64,000 bases of DNA, taken from assembly GCA_958450325.1 (NCBI GenBank), contig OY288243.1, positions 25,574,844-25,638,843 on the forward strand, given 5' to 3'. The stretch is from Agrostemma githago. Its lineage: Eukaryota > Streptophyta > Magnoliopsida > Caryophyllales > Caryophyllaceae. The notes under the pieces were generated by a model. That model was given only the letters and a program-made list of their open reading frames with translations. It did no database searches and was not told the DNA's origin. Below are positions 46,651-60,849 of the stretch, one piece after another. How positions within the stretch are numbered: the stretch's first letter is position 1; each line of letters starts with the position of its first letter. Position numbers and translations under genes: made by a program.

Positions 46651-48026
46651 AAATATTTATATAATCTTACAAGGATATTCGTATCTAAATCAATTCGTAC
46701 AATTGGTTTGCTAGTTAGAATAATTGGTTGTTAATTTAGTGAACGATTACAGTTACCCGTTGGGTAGTTTATTAATACGTACTCGTAGTATTTTGTAATC
46801 TTAGATTTCGGTAATAAAATATTAATATAAGTGAATAATCAATGTAAGTCTCAGAGCGTGAGACTGAACCATTTCAAAAAATCTGATGTGCATATTGTAT
46901 TATCGTATTAATTAAATTACCCACAATCAACATTGACATGACTTTAATAGAAATATTGGAAAACGTAAAAATCGGGTATACTCAATTCATCTATCACCTC
47001 TTCTTGAGTATACTTAGAATAAAATCATCCCTTGACAATTTTTTGTTTGTGACGAGAATATCCGTCACAAATATTTGACAAGTCAAATAATACTCACTTG
47101 AGTGGATAAAGACAAACAACTTGCTGTTGTATAGGTTTACTTTATCTAACCATGTCGTGTTATTTGACCCGTCATAGATTATATCCGTAACAAGAGAGAC
47201 TTAATCATCCTTTAGTTTCCTTCAACTCATCTAAAACAATAATAAAGCTACAGTGGCTACTTCAACCACTTAATATTATTATTATTGACAGTCCAATTAT
47301 TACACAAACTAAAAAGAAAAAGAAAAAAACATTATTCATAGCACTAGGCTTTATTCAAGTTTCTAATAACCCGGATAGTATTATGATGCAAAATCATTTA
47401 ACATCCTCCCCTGTTTGGTGAAATACTCAACCCCCATACATTCCAAAATTCAACCACATCGCCATCCACATACATGAGCAATTTCCTCAACCTTATTTAT
47501 AACACGAGCAATGTACACACTTAAAATAGCAGCATGTGATTTTCCGACAGTGTAGACACGCAGCTGGAGGCTGGAGTACTAGGTCATTCTAATCATCTAC
47601 AAAACTATAGTACTAGGTCATGCAGATAGTGTAGACATGCAGGCATCCAAATTGTACTAGCCTCATATACTCCTGGTAAATTGTAAACTGGTAATGCTGA
47701 CTTTGTAGATGATTTCTTGATGCAAACCCCTTTTTTTTGTAGACTAGTTTGTGTGCCAGGCCATGCTCGGGCCCTAACATTTCGATTTGCGTTAAAATAG
47801 ATTTGTTTAGATGCGTGGTTTTAAAAAGGTACAAATTGTTACCGTTACTGATAATCGTAATAATTCGATGATCATATTAATAAAATAACCTTGGTATATA
47901 TAACCGAGTAGATTACAAGGTACGATGAATCTATGTTAGCAACTAATTACAAAGACAACGAAGAGTATAAGCTAACTAATGACGGTAATACAAAGACATA
48001 TACTAATTACATTATTTACTAAGAGT
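46651..48026. other. AT-rich stretch without identified genes
   Basis: Near 47045-47065 and 47170-47195 are GTGACG...CGTCAC-like short inverted blocks that might be a worn MITE. Otherwise nothing is recognised. The frame at 47613-47834 (minus) has no known motif. Confidence 0.45.
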
Positions 48027-48028
48027 TA

Positions 48029-48231
48029 CTCCCTCCGTTTCATTGAAAGCTTCCACTTTTCCCTTTTCGTAAATTTCTTTGATAGCTTCCACTTTCTTTT
48101 TTGGTATAACTCTTTCCCTCTTACCTAGGTGGCCCACCTACTTTACACCCTCTCTACTTTTGAATATTTTATTACTATCCTTAAAAAATGTGCCATTTTT
48201 TAGGTGGAATCTTTCATTGAAACGGAGGGAG
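48029..48231. mobile_element. Stowaway MITE
   Basis: 203 bp with terminal repeats CTCCCTCCGTTTCATTGAAAG and CTTTCATTGAAACGGAGGGAG, flanked by TA on each side (48027-48028 and 48232-48233). This is the classic Tc1/mariner-related Stowaway signature. Confidence 0.93.
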
Positions 48232-48233
48232 TA

Positions 48234-48689
48234 CTTTTTAACAAGTCACATATTGATTACGTCCATCCATTGGTACACTATTGCATCGACTCACATATCT
48301 CAAAGCTTATACATACCTCGTATATTATAGAGATTCAATTTTCGTATAAAAATCAATTACAACTCTTTTACTCCCGGGTGTGAGAATATTCATTCCTTTC
48401 TAAATTAGATCGGGATCAAAAACCAATCCACAAATCTGCTTAAGTACAACTGTATAAATATGATAATTAATGAGTATAATAATAATATCGAAATAGAATA
48501 AGTATCTGATATGTAGAGTACGGAGTATATATTTTCCAACTTAAATTACGTTAAAAAAAGGAGGAAGAAACTATCTCGAATATGTATTCTAGTATTAATA
48601 CAACCTTTAATTTGTATAACCCATTCTACGTTATAATCGATCTGACCCATTTGACGAATTTATAGGTATATATATAAACCAAAGTTTTT
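48234..48689. other. AT-rich sequence, no gene seen
   Basis: No coding, RNA or transposon signal was recognised between the Stowaway element and the microsatellite. Confidence 0.5.
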
Positions 48690-49570
<881 letters not shown>

Positions 49571-50289
49571 GTAAGCTGGCCAGTAAACTCGGTAAGCCAT
49601 TGTTTGCTGATATGACCACTACCACACAAGCTCGTTTGGGATTTGCTAGGGTTCTAGTTGAAATCGATGTGTCTACAGACCTACCTGAAGCTATTATGGT
49701 GAATGCTCCAATTATTGGGCAGTTTGTTCAGCAAGTGGAGTACGAATGGGTCCCTTATTTCTGTCAAGAATGTAAAAAACTAGGGCATCTAAAACCTAGT
49801 TGTAAGCTGATGAAAAAGAAACAACAATCCAAACAGGTGTACAAGCCTAAAGGGGATATAAATGGGGTGAATGAAGGACTTACTGTGCTAGGTGGTACCT
49901 TAGGCCCTCAACTGGATAAGGCTATGGACTCTCTCACCGAGGTTGGCAATACTCAGGGGAGAGACATAGGTACTCCCATTGAGCAGCCTATAGCGCATCA
50001 AGAATGCACAGAGAGGGATGTACTGACTGATTTCATTACCAAAGCTAGATCAAAAGGATATACGGGATCTGTTAAAAAGATCCATGTTGAGCCTGAAAGA
50101 CCAGTATTAACGCTATCCAATAGTTTTGCTGTCATTGAGGGGATTGATGAAGAGCCTAAGGCTGTTCAAAACTCTACACATTCTATGCAACAATCAGGAT
50201 GCAGGGGTGGATATATGCTAGACAATGATGCTAGTAAAAGGAAGGATAAAGAGGATAGGGCATCTATCCCTCCTGATAAATTACCATGA
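49571..50289 (+). pseudogene. LINE ORF1 (DUF4283 / zinc-knuckle protein), N-terminally truncated
   Basis: Encodes the C-terminal part of an L1 RNA-binding protein. The frame begins SKLASKLGKPLFAD at the junction, followed by ARLGFARVLVEIDV, the usual end of the DUF4283 region. A CCHC zinc knuckle, CQECKKLGHLKPSC, comes about 55-70 residues in. The remaining 150 residues are polar. The stop TGA (50287-50289) overlaps the ORF2 ATG (50286-50288) as ATGA. The N-terminal half of DUF4283 is missing. Confidence 0.88.
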
Positions 50290-53200
50290 TCACAGCCTCT
50301 TGGAACATTAGAGGGGGTAACGATCCTCTGAAGCAGATAGAAGTTCTTAATTTTCTTAAAGCAAATCAGGTGGATCTTATGGGGATATTGGAAACTCGAA
50401 TCAAGAGTTCAAAGGCTACTAAAGTAGTAAAGAGATATTACTCGAATTTTAGGGTGGAGCATAATTATACTTCCCACTATAATGGTAGAATTTGGGTTGT
50501 TTGGAAGGAATCTACTGTTTCTGTTCAAATTACATATACTCATGCACAATTTATGCATTGTAAGGTGCTACATCGTGCATCAAATAGTCATATGGACATC
50601 ACAATGATCTATGGCACTAATGATGGAGGAATAAGAGAAGAATTATGGGCGGGTCTCTTGCAACTCAAGCAAGGGGTTGGAAATTGGCTCATTCTTGGAG
50701 ATTTTAATGTAGTAAGGGATGTAAATGAGAGGATCAGTAACACGGATCCTAATTTGGCCGAAATATTAGCTTTTAATGCTTGTCTTGGATCATGTGGTTT
50801 AGATGATCTTCCTACCACAGGATGCCAATACACTTGGACTAACAAACAAGAAGAGGGAACAAGGGTTTGGTCCAAACTGGATCGTGCCCTTGTAAACTCT
50901 GCTTGGAGTAGTTCATTTGCTCAGTCTTATGCTGTGAACATGCCCTCAGGTGTTTCGGACCACTCTCCTGTGCTGGTGAAGGTCTTAAAGCCTAACAGGT
51001 TACCTCACCGATTCTCCTTTTTGAATTGCTGGATTGCTGACCCTGGTTATAATGATGCAGTAAAAAATGCCTGGCAGGAAAGGGTATATGGGCAGGAGGG
51101 TTTTAAACTCTTCTCGAAACTAAAAAAGGTTAAGCAGCACCTAACACAGATCCATAGAAATAACTTCTCTTCCCTGGATGATAGACTAAAAAATGCCGGT
51201 AACGAGTTGGAAGCTTGTCAGGTTGCATTGCAGGCCTCGCCTCTTTCCGCAGAATTAATGCATAAAGAGAGCGAGCTATTATCTAAGTACAAGGAACTTA
51301 AGTCCTCTGCCATGAGTATCCTTGCTCAAAAGGCTAAGGTTGATTTTATTTCTCTTAATGATTCATCCACCTCCTATTTCTATAACAGAATTAAAGAGAG
51401 GAATAAGCAGCAGGTTGTGGGCATTGTGAATGACAGATTTGGTAAGGTTTGTGTGGGGCAGAATGAGGTCTCTAACGCTTTTATAGACTATTATAAGAGC
51501 ATGCTTGGGTCTTCAATTAAGGTTCAACCCCTGGATACTAAATTTCTTTGCAAAGATCCTACTTTATCTGAGAAGGTATGGTCTTCTCTTCAAGCTATAC
51601 CATCTATAGATGAAATCAGGAATGCTTTGTTCACTATTGGGACTCATAAGAGTCCTGGCCCAGACGGTTTCTCGGCCGAGTTTTTTAAAGCAAGTTGGCC
51701 CATTGTGGGTCATGATTTTACTGCTGCCATATTGGAGTTTTTTAGGACGGGGAAACTGTGTAAACAAGCAAACACCACTCTTCTTACTCTTATCCCTAAA
51801 AAACCTGTATGCTCGAGTGTCTTGGATTATAGGCCTATTGCTTGTTGTACAACTGTTTACAAGACAATTAGCAAGATCTTAGCAAATAGGCTCAAAGTGG
51901 TATTGCCTGACATTATTGGCCCGGAACAAGTAGCTTTTACAGCTCAGAGAAACATCCATGATAATGTCGTTTTGTCTCAGTCCCTGATTAAAGGATACAG
52001 ACGATCTCTCCTCACTCCCAGGTGTTTGATTAAGATCGATATGAGGAAGGCTTTCGACTCCCTACAATGGCCTTTCCTTAAACATATGCTTGAAACACTG
52101 AATTTTCCTCCTCGGTTCATAACTTGGGTCATGAGCTGCATCACCAGCCCATGGTTCTCTCTCAAACTGAACGGAGGTGTTGTCGGTTTTTTCAAAGGCG
52201 AAAGTGGGATTAGACAGGGTGACCCCATATCACCCTATCTATTTGTATTAAGCATGGAAGTTCTTTCCAGGTATTTGAGGAGAATTGGAGAACAACATAA
52301 TGTGTCTACACATCCTAAATGTGCAAAACTTAAACTTACTCATTTAGTTTTCGCTGATGACCTTATGGTCTTTACAAGGGGCGATGTACCTTCTGTGGTA
52401 GCAGTTAAAAACACTTTGCATCAGTTCTCTTTGATGTCTGGTTTGTGTGTCAATTAGGAGAAGTCAGAAGTTTTTTTCGGGGGTGTAAAAGTACCTGTAA
52501 AGGAGGAGATCCTCGCCGCTACAGGATTCATTGAAGGGCATCTTCCTTGTAAATATCTGGGCATGCCCCTAAACTCCATTCAGAATAATATTACCAACTA
52601 TGGCAGCCTGATTACGAAGATTCAAAATGCATTAATGCACTGGTCTACTAATTCATTCTCTTATGCTGGTCGTATTGAATTGCTTAACTCGGTTATTTTC
52701 GGTATCGTCAATTTTTGGTGTGCAGCTGCCCTATTACCAACGAATGTCCTCAAGATCATTAACCGGCTTTGCAAGGATTTTTTTTGGTCAGGGTCCATGA
52801 CTCAAAAGAAATTGTGTATGAAAAGTTGGAAGACTATCTGTGCTCCGTGGGTTGAAGGAGGTTTTAATGTAAAGGAACTTCTCTCGTGGAACAAAACGCT
52901 TATTGCAAAATGGTTATGGCAGCTTGAATCCGGGCATGATAGTCTTTGGACAAGATGGCTGAAGCTTTATGTCCTACAGTATGGATCCATTTGGACTCTT
53001 GAGACCAAGGATCGACACTCAGACGTAATAAGAAGCATAATTCAAATTAAAAACGAGCTACTGCACAGAACTGGAAGTACCGAGGATAGCAAAAAGCTGC
53101 TATTAAGTTGGGGTTCTGCTAACAAATTTAACTCCAGGAAAAGCTATAGCTGGTTCCGTGCTCCCCTCTGCAAAATTCAACATCTGAAAGCGTTGCTGTC

Positions 53201-53651
53201 TTTTTACATCATACCAAAACAGAAGGTTATTTCATCATTCGCGATACAGCAGCAATTACCCACTGTCGACAGATTGCAATCGAGAGGAATGATCATCGTA
53301 AATCGTTGCAATTTATGTGAACACGACCTGGAATCGCACCAGCATCTGTTCTTCAGATGTCCGTATTCTTATCAATTGCTGTCAGTCATTCTTGCTTGGT
53401 TACAAATTCAGAAGGCCGGCAAGGATATACGAAAAGAGTTCAGGAAACTTAGTTTCCTGCAACGTAACAAGTGGAGAAATGTTTGGCATAAGGTGGCGAT
53501 GTGTTCGGTTGTATATAATATTTGGGATGAGCGTAATCATAGAGTTTTCCATGGTATTGAGAAGACTATCCAACAACGAGAAGCCATGATTAAGATTGAA
53601 GTAATAGCTCGCTTAAGGTGGACATTTCCGAGTATAGCATTATTACAATAG
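50286..53651 (+). pseudogene. LINE ORF2: APE endonuclease - reverse transcriptase - zf-RVT, one stop
   Basis: About 1,120 codons. The endonuclease is N-terminal: WNIRGG, GILETR, then ILGDFNVV near residue 140 and SDHSPV near 220. RT follows: SPGPDGFSAEFF near 457, LIPKK, DYRPIACC, KIDMRKAFDS, SGIRQGDPISP and the catalytic FADD near 690. One in-frame TAG at 52455-52457 lies about 35 codons after FADD. The same frame then runs to 53651 with the LINE RT-associated zinc-binding region (CNLCEHDLESHQHLFFRC). CAG-to-TAG would account for the stop. Apart from this the protein looks complete. The ATG is set by the ATGA overlap with ORF1. Confidence 0.92.
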
Positions 53652-53761
53652 TGGCTTGTTTACTTAATATCTTTGTTTTTTAAACATAGATAAAGGATAT
53701 GACTTTTTGTAAGACCATCTCTCATTTTCCCTACATGGATGAATAAGAGAATACCTTTCTT

Positions 53762-54168
<407 letters not shown>

Positions 54169-54497
54169 GTTGGCAAAGTTAGGACAATCGGGAGGGATAG
54201 TTTGGGAATAGGAAAGATACACAAATCCTATGAACACCCCTCCCTCTTTTTATACTCGTATAAGTTATATTAAAACCCTTTTTTTTGTAGATGATGCTCC
54301 AAATGAGTCCTTCAACCAATGTCAGATTCACAAACAAGTACTCCGTGTTCAACTGGGGAATGTTATAGTGTCCATGAGTATGGACCACTTGTCCACTTGG
54401 AAATGTTACGACTACTTTGAAAGTCACTATCACTCTTATCAAACTATAAAAGGTTTATATTATTGATTCTTGTCTCCAACAATTAAAATGGTAATAT

Positions 54498-55298
54498 ATT
54501 GGAGTTACTCTTCGCAATACACATTTTACTCGACGCGGTACTTTTTATCCATATTTTTCCATTGCATACCCTTATCAGAAACAAACATAATTTCATTCTT
54601 CTCCCAATCCTCTCTACCCTAAACCAAAAAATCGTCTTTTTTTTTCACTTATCATTGAATACCTCCAAATCTAACTACACATTCATTCAATTTATTAAAT
54701 TTAATAGATCATGAATACGATTTTGATTGAAGAACATATATCAATCATTAATCATTAATTATCATTAATTTTGAAAATAGGGTTCAAAGTTCAATTAGGG
54801 TTCAAAGTTTAATTATCATTTTTGTTTCAAAGTTCAAAGTAATCCGTTTTTTGGTTTATTGTTATTGAAATTAGGGTTTTAGCAAACACTATAATTTAAA
54901 TTTTTTTGGTTTAGAACCTCAATTCTTGGATTTAATACTTTCTGTACTGCGTCAAAATCGAAAAAAAACATGTTTATTTCGTGATAAAAAAATGTACTGG
55001 GTTGATAAAGTTAAAAAAAATACTTTATATCAAATATTAAAATAAATGTATTGCATGAAATTTTAAAATAAATGTACCGCAAAAAATGTACTGTGTAAAA
55101 GTAAAAAAATAAATGTACTGCGTAGAAGTAAAAAAAATAATGTACTGCGTTGATTAAAGTAAATATGGAGAAGAGAAAAACAAAAGAGAGGAAAAACAAA
55201 ATGGATGAATCTGAGGGAGGGGAAATGAGAGGGCAAATTCGGAAAAATGGTACTGCGTTCAGTAAAATGCGTACTCCGAAGAGCAGCACCCCTATATT
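54498..55298. mobile_element. Non-autonomous element with terminal inverted repeats and internal TGTACTGCG repeats
   Basis: The left arm (54498-54550: GGAGTTACTCTTCG, CATTTTACT, GACGCGGTAC) mirrors the right arm (55240-55295: CTCTTCGGAGTACG, CATTTTACT, GAACGCAGTACC). Between them an AATGTACTG(C/T)G(T/C) motif recurs about seven times from 54990 to 55160. No protein domain. Borders and target duplication are uncertain. Confidence 0.65.
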
Positions 55299-55299
55299 A

Positions 55300-55493
55300 T
55301 AGTACCCTTGAAATTTGATCTAAATATAATCGTAATCTCATAATTATGTCATATTACTGATATTATTATGATTACGGTATATTACGGTATACCGTGATCT
55401 CCGATCCCTAACAACTCTTGCGTAGTATACTGTATGCATACCTCAACCGTTTTTTGCCAAAATTGTCATATTATTGTATCTATATCAACCACG
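55300..55493. other. Unassigned AT-rich spacer
   Basis: Nothing recognised apart from a repeated TATTACGGTAT motif near 55375. Confidence 0.4.
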
Positions 55494-55911
55494 CATCTCA
55501 CAACAAAAATGAAGCCGAAATTGCGTCGGACAAATCCGACGCAAAATCGGAAAATCCGACGCAAAGTAGTGATTGCGTCGGATTAGCCGACGCAAACGTT
55601 CGCCGTTATTTTTTGACGCAAATAATTTCCTTTGCATGGACAAATCCGACGCAAGCGTATTGCGTCGACTTTGCGTCGGATAATCCGACGCAACACTTGG
55701 CCGACCAACGCGCCCAGTCAACACGCATTGTGTCAGATTAGCCGACGCAACACTTAATTTCACTTCGACTTTGCGTTGGCTAATCCGATGCAATGCAATG
55801 TTGACTGGGACATTTGCGTCGGATTAGCCGACGCAAAGTCGACAGGATTGGATGGGTTGCATCGGCTAATCCGACGCAAGTTCGTGTATAAAATAATAGG
55901 ATTTGTTGTTT
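55494..55911. mobile_element. Palindrome-rich element, probable worn CACTA-type MITE
   Basis: TTGCGTCGG...CCGACGCAA occurs in both orientations many times, including perfect palindromic units such as GCGTCGGATTAGCCGACGC near 55575, 55820 and 55865. The left edge (CACAACAAAAATGAAG) and the right edge (GATTTGTTGTTTTAG) resemble decayed CACTACAA.../...TTGTAGTG ends. The layout matches subterminal repeats of the CACTA element at 19948. No coding potential beyond the repeats. Confidence 0.5.
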
Positions 55912-56239
55912 TAGCTCCCCATATGCGCCAAAATAAACCCACCTACAACTACATGCGACTCCTACAACAAACCCCAACAGAAGCATATCCGCCACAAAAA
56001 TCACCCAAAACTCCAATCAAAGCTTCCATACATATCTTCTTCACAGAACTCCACGAAACTCAACAAATCTAAACCAAGATACTGATATAGAAAATGAAAA
56101 TATAATACAAAGAACGTGTGTTGGGTTCACAATTCTATCTACGAGTTAGTGACAATTCCGACGACAATTCCAACAAATCAATCTAGGAGTTAGAAATATA
56201 TACATAAATACTAAATCTTCCAAAAATAGTAATACGACT
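55912..56239. other. Spacer before the second LINE
   Basis: A C/A-rich stretch with no gene. The true 5' end of the LINE may lie in it, but I cannot place it. Confidence 0.4.
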
Positions 56240-56249
56240 CATAATAAAC

Positions 56250-57367
56250 ATCAGAATGATCGGCAACAACGTCATAACGGAAAAGAGCAGGTTGAGCCTG
56301 AGGTGAATGTGGAATCAATTCTTGATGGTGATGAGGATGATCGTGAACCATTTACTGAATAGGAGCTTGATGAGCTGGCACACCAGAAAGAAGATGCTCT
56401 AGAGTGGCAAATCCAACATGGGAGCAGGCACGCTGGTGGGAGTGGACTGCATCTCACTCATGACGATGTCAAGCAGGAGATCGATTTCTGGGTAAATTCG
56501 GTAATCTGTTATGTCTTGGGAGCTAATCCTCCTTGGTTTGTAATGGGTGGTTTCCTTAAATGTTTATGGAATGCGAAAGAGATTGTTAAGATTGCGCTTA
56601 AACCGAATGGAGTGTGTATTGTCAAATTTAACAACCCAGAGAAGATGAATCAGGTTTTGCAGCAGGGGTATCATTTCTTTGATAGTAAACCTCTTATTGT
56701 CAAACAATGGACTCCGACCTGCAAATTGGAAAAGGAAGGATTAGGAATCGTTCCTATCTGGATTAGATTTTATGGTCTCAACCTAAAATTTTGGGGACCG
56801 GCTTTACTGAAGATTGCTAGTTTGGTTGGCAAGCCTGTGCAGACTGATGTGGCGACTAAGGAGAAAAAATTTCTGGGGTTTGCTAGAGTCATGGTTGAGG
56901 AGAAGTTTGGGGAAGAGCTTCCTGATTTTGTGCAATTCCATGATGACCTTGATGTCTATCACAAACTTAATGTCCATTATGAATGGAAGCCTATACAGTG
57001 TACTGTGTGCCATGGACTGGGTCATGAAAGTGGTTTATGCAGGAAAGGAAAGGATCCTGGAGGACGCAAAGAATGGCGACCTAAGCCAATACTACAGCCC
57101 CCTGAGGTCACCCAACCGCCTGATAATCAGCAGGGTGTGCCTGAAGATATGATTACCCCACAACCTACACAGGGATCACTTGGCAGTAGTGTTCAAGCTC
57201 GTATTGTGACAAGAGTTACGCAGCCACGAGGGGATTTCAGAATTGCTGGCAAATCATTTTATGATGCACTTAATTCCTCTCTTCATCAGCCAAATGGTAT
57301 GACAATTGTCACAAGACCAAATAATGAGTCAATTAGCCATGATTTGAGAGAATCAGATCATGGCTAA
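56250..57367 (+). pseudogene. LINE 2 ORF1 (DUF4283 + zinc knuckle), one stop
   Basis: An acidic leader (ILDGDEDDREPF) is followed by an in-frame TAG at 56360-56362. From there the frame is open to 57367. The DUF4283 core reads FLKCLWNAKEIVKIALKPNG, then FFDSKPLIVKQWTP, WIRFYGLNLKFWG and FLGFARVMVEE. The CCHC knuckle is CTVCHGLGHESGLC. The tail is Pro/Gln-rich. The end overlaps the ORF2 start (ATGGCTAA), a stop/start overlap like that in LINE 1. The original start codon is not certain. Confidence 0.85.
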
Positions 57368-60300
57368 CATTGGGTTTTGGAATGTTCGTGGAATAAATAA
57401 TCCAGCCAAGCAGAAGGATATTAGTTGGTTTCTTTACAATAATAAGGTTGGATTATATGGGTTGTTAGAAACAAGAGTTCGTAGTCAAGTTATTAATAAA
57501 GTTCATAATGGTATTGGGTCTCAATGTGAGCTTATTACTAATAATAATGTTTGTGATGGTGGAAGGATATGGTTATTATGGAATGCTGCAGTATTTTCTG
57601 TTCAGGTTATTAGCAAGGAGGAACAAATAATCCATACTAGAGTCACTTACCTGCCACTAAAGGTGACTTGGTGGTGTTCTCTAGTCTATGGGCGTAATCG
57701 GGGTGGGGAACGAACACCGCTTTGGGAGTCTTTACAACAATTCCACACAAGGGTGGATGGTCCTTGGTTAGTTATGGGTGATTTCAACAGTGTACTAGTA
57801 ATGGATGAACGCATTGGTTCAGAGGTCACGAGGGCAAAAATGTCGGATTTTCAGAGTTGTAATGATAGATGTGGTCAAATTGATGTACCTGCACAAGGTG
57901 CCTTTTATACGTGGAATAACAAGCATGAACCGGGTGACCGAGTTTTTAGTAGAATTGATAGGGTGCTGGGGAACGATGATTGGATGATTCATATGTCCAA
58001 CACGGTCACTACCTTTTTACCTGAGGGGTTGTATGATCATTGCCCTTGTATTATTAATATGTGGAATGTGATCGATAGAAGGAAAGGTACTTTTAAATAT
58101 GTCCATATATATGTGGGGTAAGCATGAGAAGTTCTTGGATATTGTTCAGCGCATTTGGGTTATGCCTATTAGAGGGACTTGTATGTATCGGTTGGTGAAA
58201 AGGATGCAGTTGATAAAGCGCCCTTTGAAAGAACTGAATAGAACTAGTTATGCCAATATTGAACATGCTGTTGTGGCAGCACTTCAGGAACAGAAAGATA
58301 TTCAGCGACGATTGCACCTTTCGCCCACTGATATGAGCCTGCAATAGGAGGAGAGGCTGGCTGCGGATGTATACAGGCAATTTGAAAAAGATAAGTATAG
58401 CTTCCTGTCGCAAAAAGCTAAAGCTCAATGGCTGAATGAAGGGGACGATAACACAAGTTACTTTCATAGTATTATCAAAGCCAGGAGACAGCATAACAGG
58501 GTGTATTCTGTGTTGGACATGAATGGGATCTGCAAGACTAAGCCTCCTGAGATTGAAGCTGCATTTCTGGAGTATTATCAGCACCTGCTAGGGACTGCCC
58601 AGGTTACTTCGCGGGTCAATAGGTCTGTAGTGTCTCGTGGGAAAATTATATCGGAGGAAAGGGCTACCTATATGGTTAGAGAGGTTTCAGATGTGAAAAT
58701 CAAACAAGTCTTGTTGTCAATTCTTGCAACTAAGGCACCTGGCCCAGATGGATTTACTAGTGAATTCTTCAGAGATGCATATTCTATTGTTGGGTCAGAC
58801 ATTATAGGGGCGGTGAAAGACTTCTTCCAGAGTGGGAAATTGTTGAAACAAATTAACACCACTACTCTCTCGCTTATACCAAAGAAAGAAAGAGCTGAAA
58901 GGGTTACTGATTTCCGCCCTATAGCTTGTTGCAATGTGGTGTACAAGTGTATCACCAAGGTATTATGTAACAGGATGATGGAGGAAATACCTTCTATTGT
59001 TAGTCAATCTCAGAGTGCTTTTATTAAAGGGCGAGACATAGTTGATAATATTCTTATATGCCAAGATCTGGTAAGATTATATAACAGGAAATGTTGCTCA
59101 CCGAGATGCATCATGAAAATTGATCTGAGTAAAGCGTATGATTCCATTGAGTGGAGTTTTATCCGTCAAATGCTGGAGGGACTTGGTTTCTCCCCGATTA
59201 TGGTTAACTGGATTATGGAGTGTGTCACAACGCCTTCGTATTCTATTTCGCTTAATGGTGGGCTATTTGGGTTCTTTCAAGGCAAGAGAGGTATCCGACA
59301 AGGAGACCCCATGTCTCCTCTGCTATTTACTCTCTGTTTGGAGTACCTAACTAGGTTGCTGGATGTAACTACTGGAAGTGAGGGATTTACGTTCCACCCA
59401 TTGTGTCGTCCTATGAAGTTGTCCCACTTATGTTTTGCAGATGATGTCCTACTTTTCCGTAGAGGTGATGTTAGCTCGGTGAAGGTAATTATGAGATCCT
59501 TTAGAGTATTCTCTCAAGCATCTGGTCTCAATATTAATAATATGAAGTCTGAAATTCTTATGAATGGTGTTTCTCATGAAATATCCAATGCTATCTTAAG
59601 GGTTACTAGGTTCCAATTAGGCTCATTCCCTTTTAGGTACTTGGGTATACCTATCTCATACAAAAGAATTGCTGCTGGAGATTGTAATCGTCTGATTGAA
59701 AAAATGACCACTCGTATCAGAGGGTGGGGTGCTAAGAAGCTCAGTTATGTGGGGAGGCTAGTGTTGGTTACAGCAGTTCTTAGCCAGGTTCAAACGTATT
59801 GGGCTCGGATTTTCATATTGCCTAATGGGGTTATGAAGCGGCTAGCGGCCATTTGTCGTAATTATCTTTGGGCAGGGCAAGCTCAATATGAGCGAGCCCC
59901 ACTAGTCTCGTGGGAACAATGCTGTAAGACTAAGAAACATGGTGGACTAGGTATCAAAGATAGGGTGCTATGGAATAAGGCTAGCATCGGAAAATTTGCG
60001 TGGTGGCTTGCTCAGAAGGCAGACCATCTATGGGTTCGGTGGGTTTATACTGTGTATCTAAAAGGACAATATTGGAAGGATTATAAACCTCCATCTTATT
60101 CCAGTTGGACCTGGCGAAAGATTTGCCAAACAAAGGATGTCTTTATGAGGGGCTATCATGGTGATGATTGGGTTAGACCTCAAGGGAAATACAGTATTGC
60201 AGAAGGTTACGACTGGCTCCAGGGACGACAAGTTACAGCTCAATGGCATCGTGTGGTCTGGACTAAATTGAGTATCCCTAAGCACAGGTTCATCAGCTGG

Positions 60301-60732
60301 CTTAGTGCGCAAGGTCGTTTACTTACTGCTGATCGGTTAATTCATATGGGAATGAGGGTAGACCTTACTTGTTACTTGTGTGGTCTACGGGATGAATCTC
60401 ATCATCATCTCTTTTTTGAATGTAGCTATAGTAGGCAGTGTGTTGTGATTATTCAGGAATGGTTGGGCATGAGTTTACCGATTACAGGTACACTGGACTG
60501 GTGCTTACAGATCAGGAACAGGTCTCTGTTGGTAAAACATGTCTTATATGCTACCTACAACACTTTGATTTATGCCATTTGGATGGAGAGAAACAGATGT
60601 AGGTTGGAAGCTAGGCTGATGAGACCGGCAGTATTGATGCAGCAGTATATTATTGAGACAAAGGCATGGCTGAAGCATAGATTAGATGGTATACCCACTA
60701 TTGCTACGTGTTTAGCTAGGCTAATTGAATAG
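57360..60732 (+). pseudogene. LINE 2 ORF2: endonuclease - reverse transcriptase - zf-RVT, frameshift and stop
   Basis: The endonuclease (57360-58121) has FWNVRGINNP, LLETRV and MGDFNSV. The usual SDH triad reads YDHCPC, so a serine that is normally conserved is replaced. A one-base frameshift near 58100 moves to the frame of 58099, and a TAG at 58345-58347 follows. The same frame is then open to 60732. RT motifs: APGPDGFTSEFF, LIPKK, DFRPIACCN, KIDLSKAYDS, RGIRQGDPMSP and CFADDVLLF. The zinc-binding tail is CYLCGLRDESHHHLFFEC. The endonuclease change, frameshift and stop make it inactive. The RT part is long and well kept. Confidence 0.9.
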
Positions 60733-60849
60733 GATAACTGCGTTTTGTTTTATTGCTGATCCCATGTGATTAATTGTGAGTATTTGGTTGTAAGAGTTAA
60801 AACACTTCATTCTATTAATATAATTCTTACCCTTAACCAAAAAAAAAAT

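Larger units (their letters stand above)
56240..60849 (+). mobile_element. Second L1-type LINE
   Basis: ORF1 and ORF2 are both present, in the same orientation as the first LINE, and an A-run at 60838-60848 ends it. The 5' border is uncertain. ORF1 coding can be read back to about 56250. The element is related to, but clearly diverged from, the LINE at 49571. No target duplication was found by eye. Confidence 0.85.
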
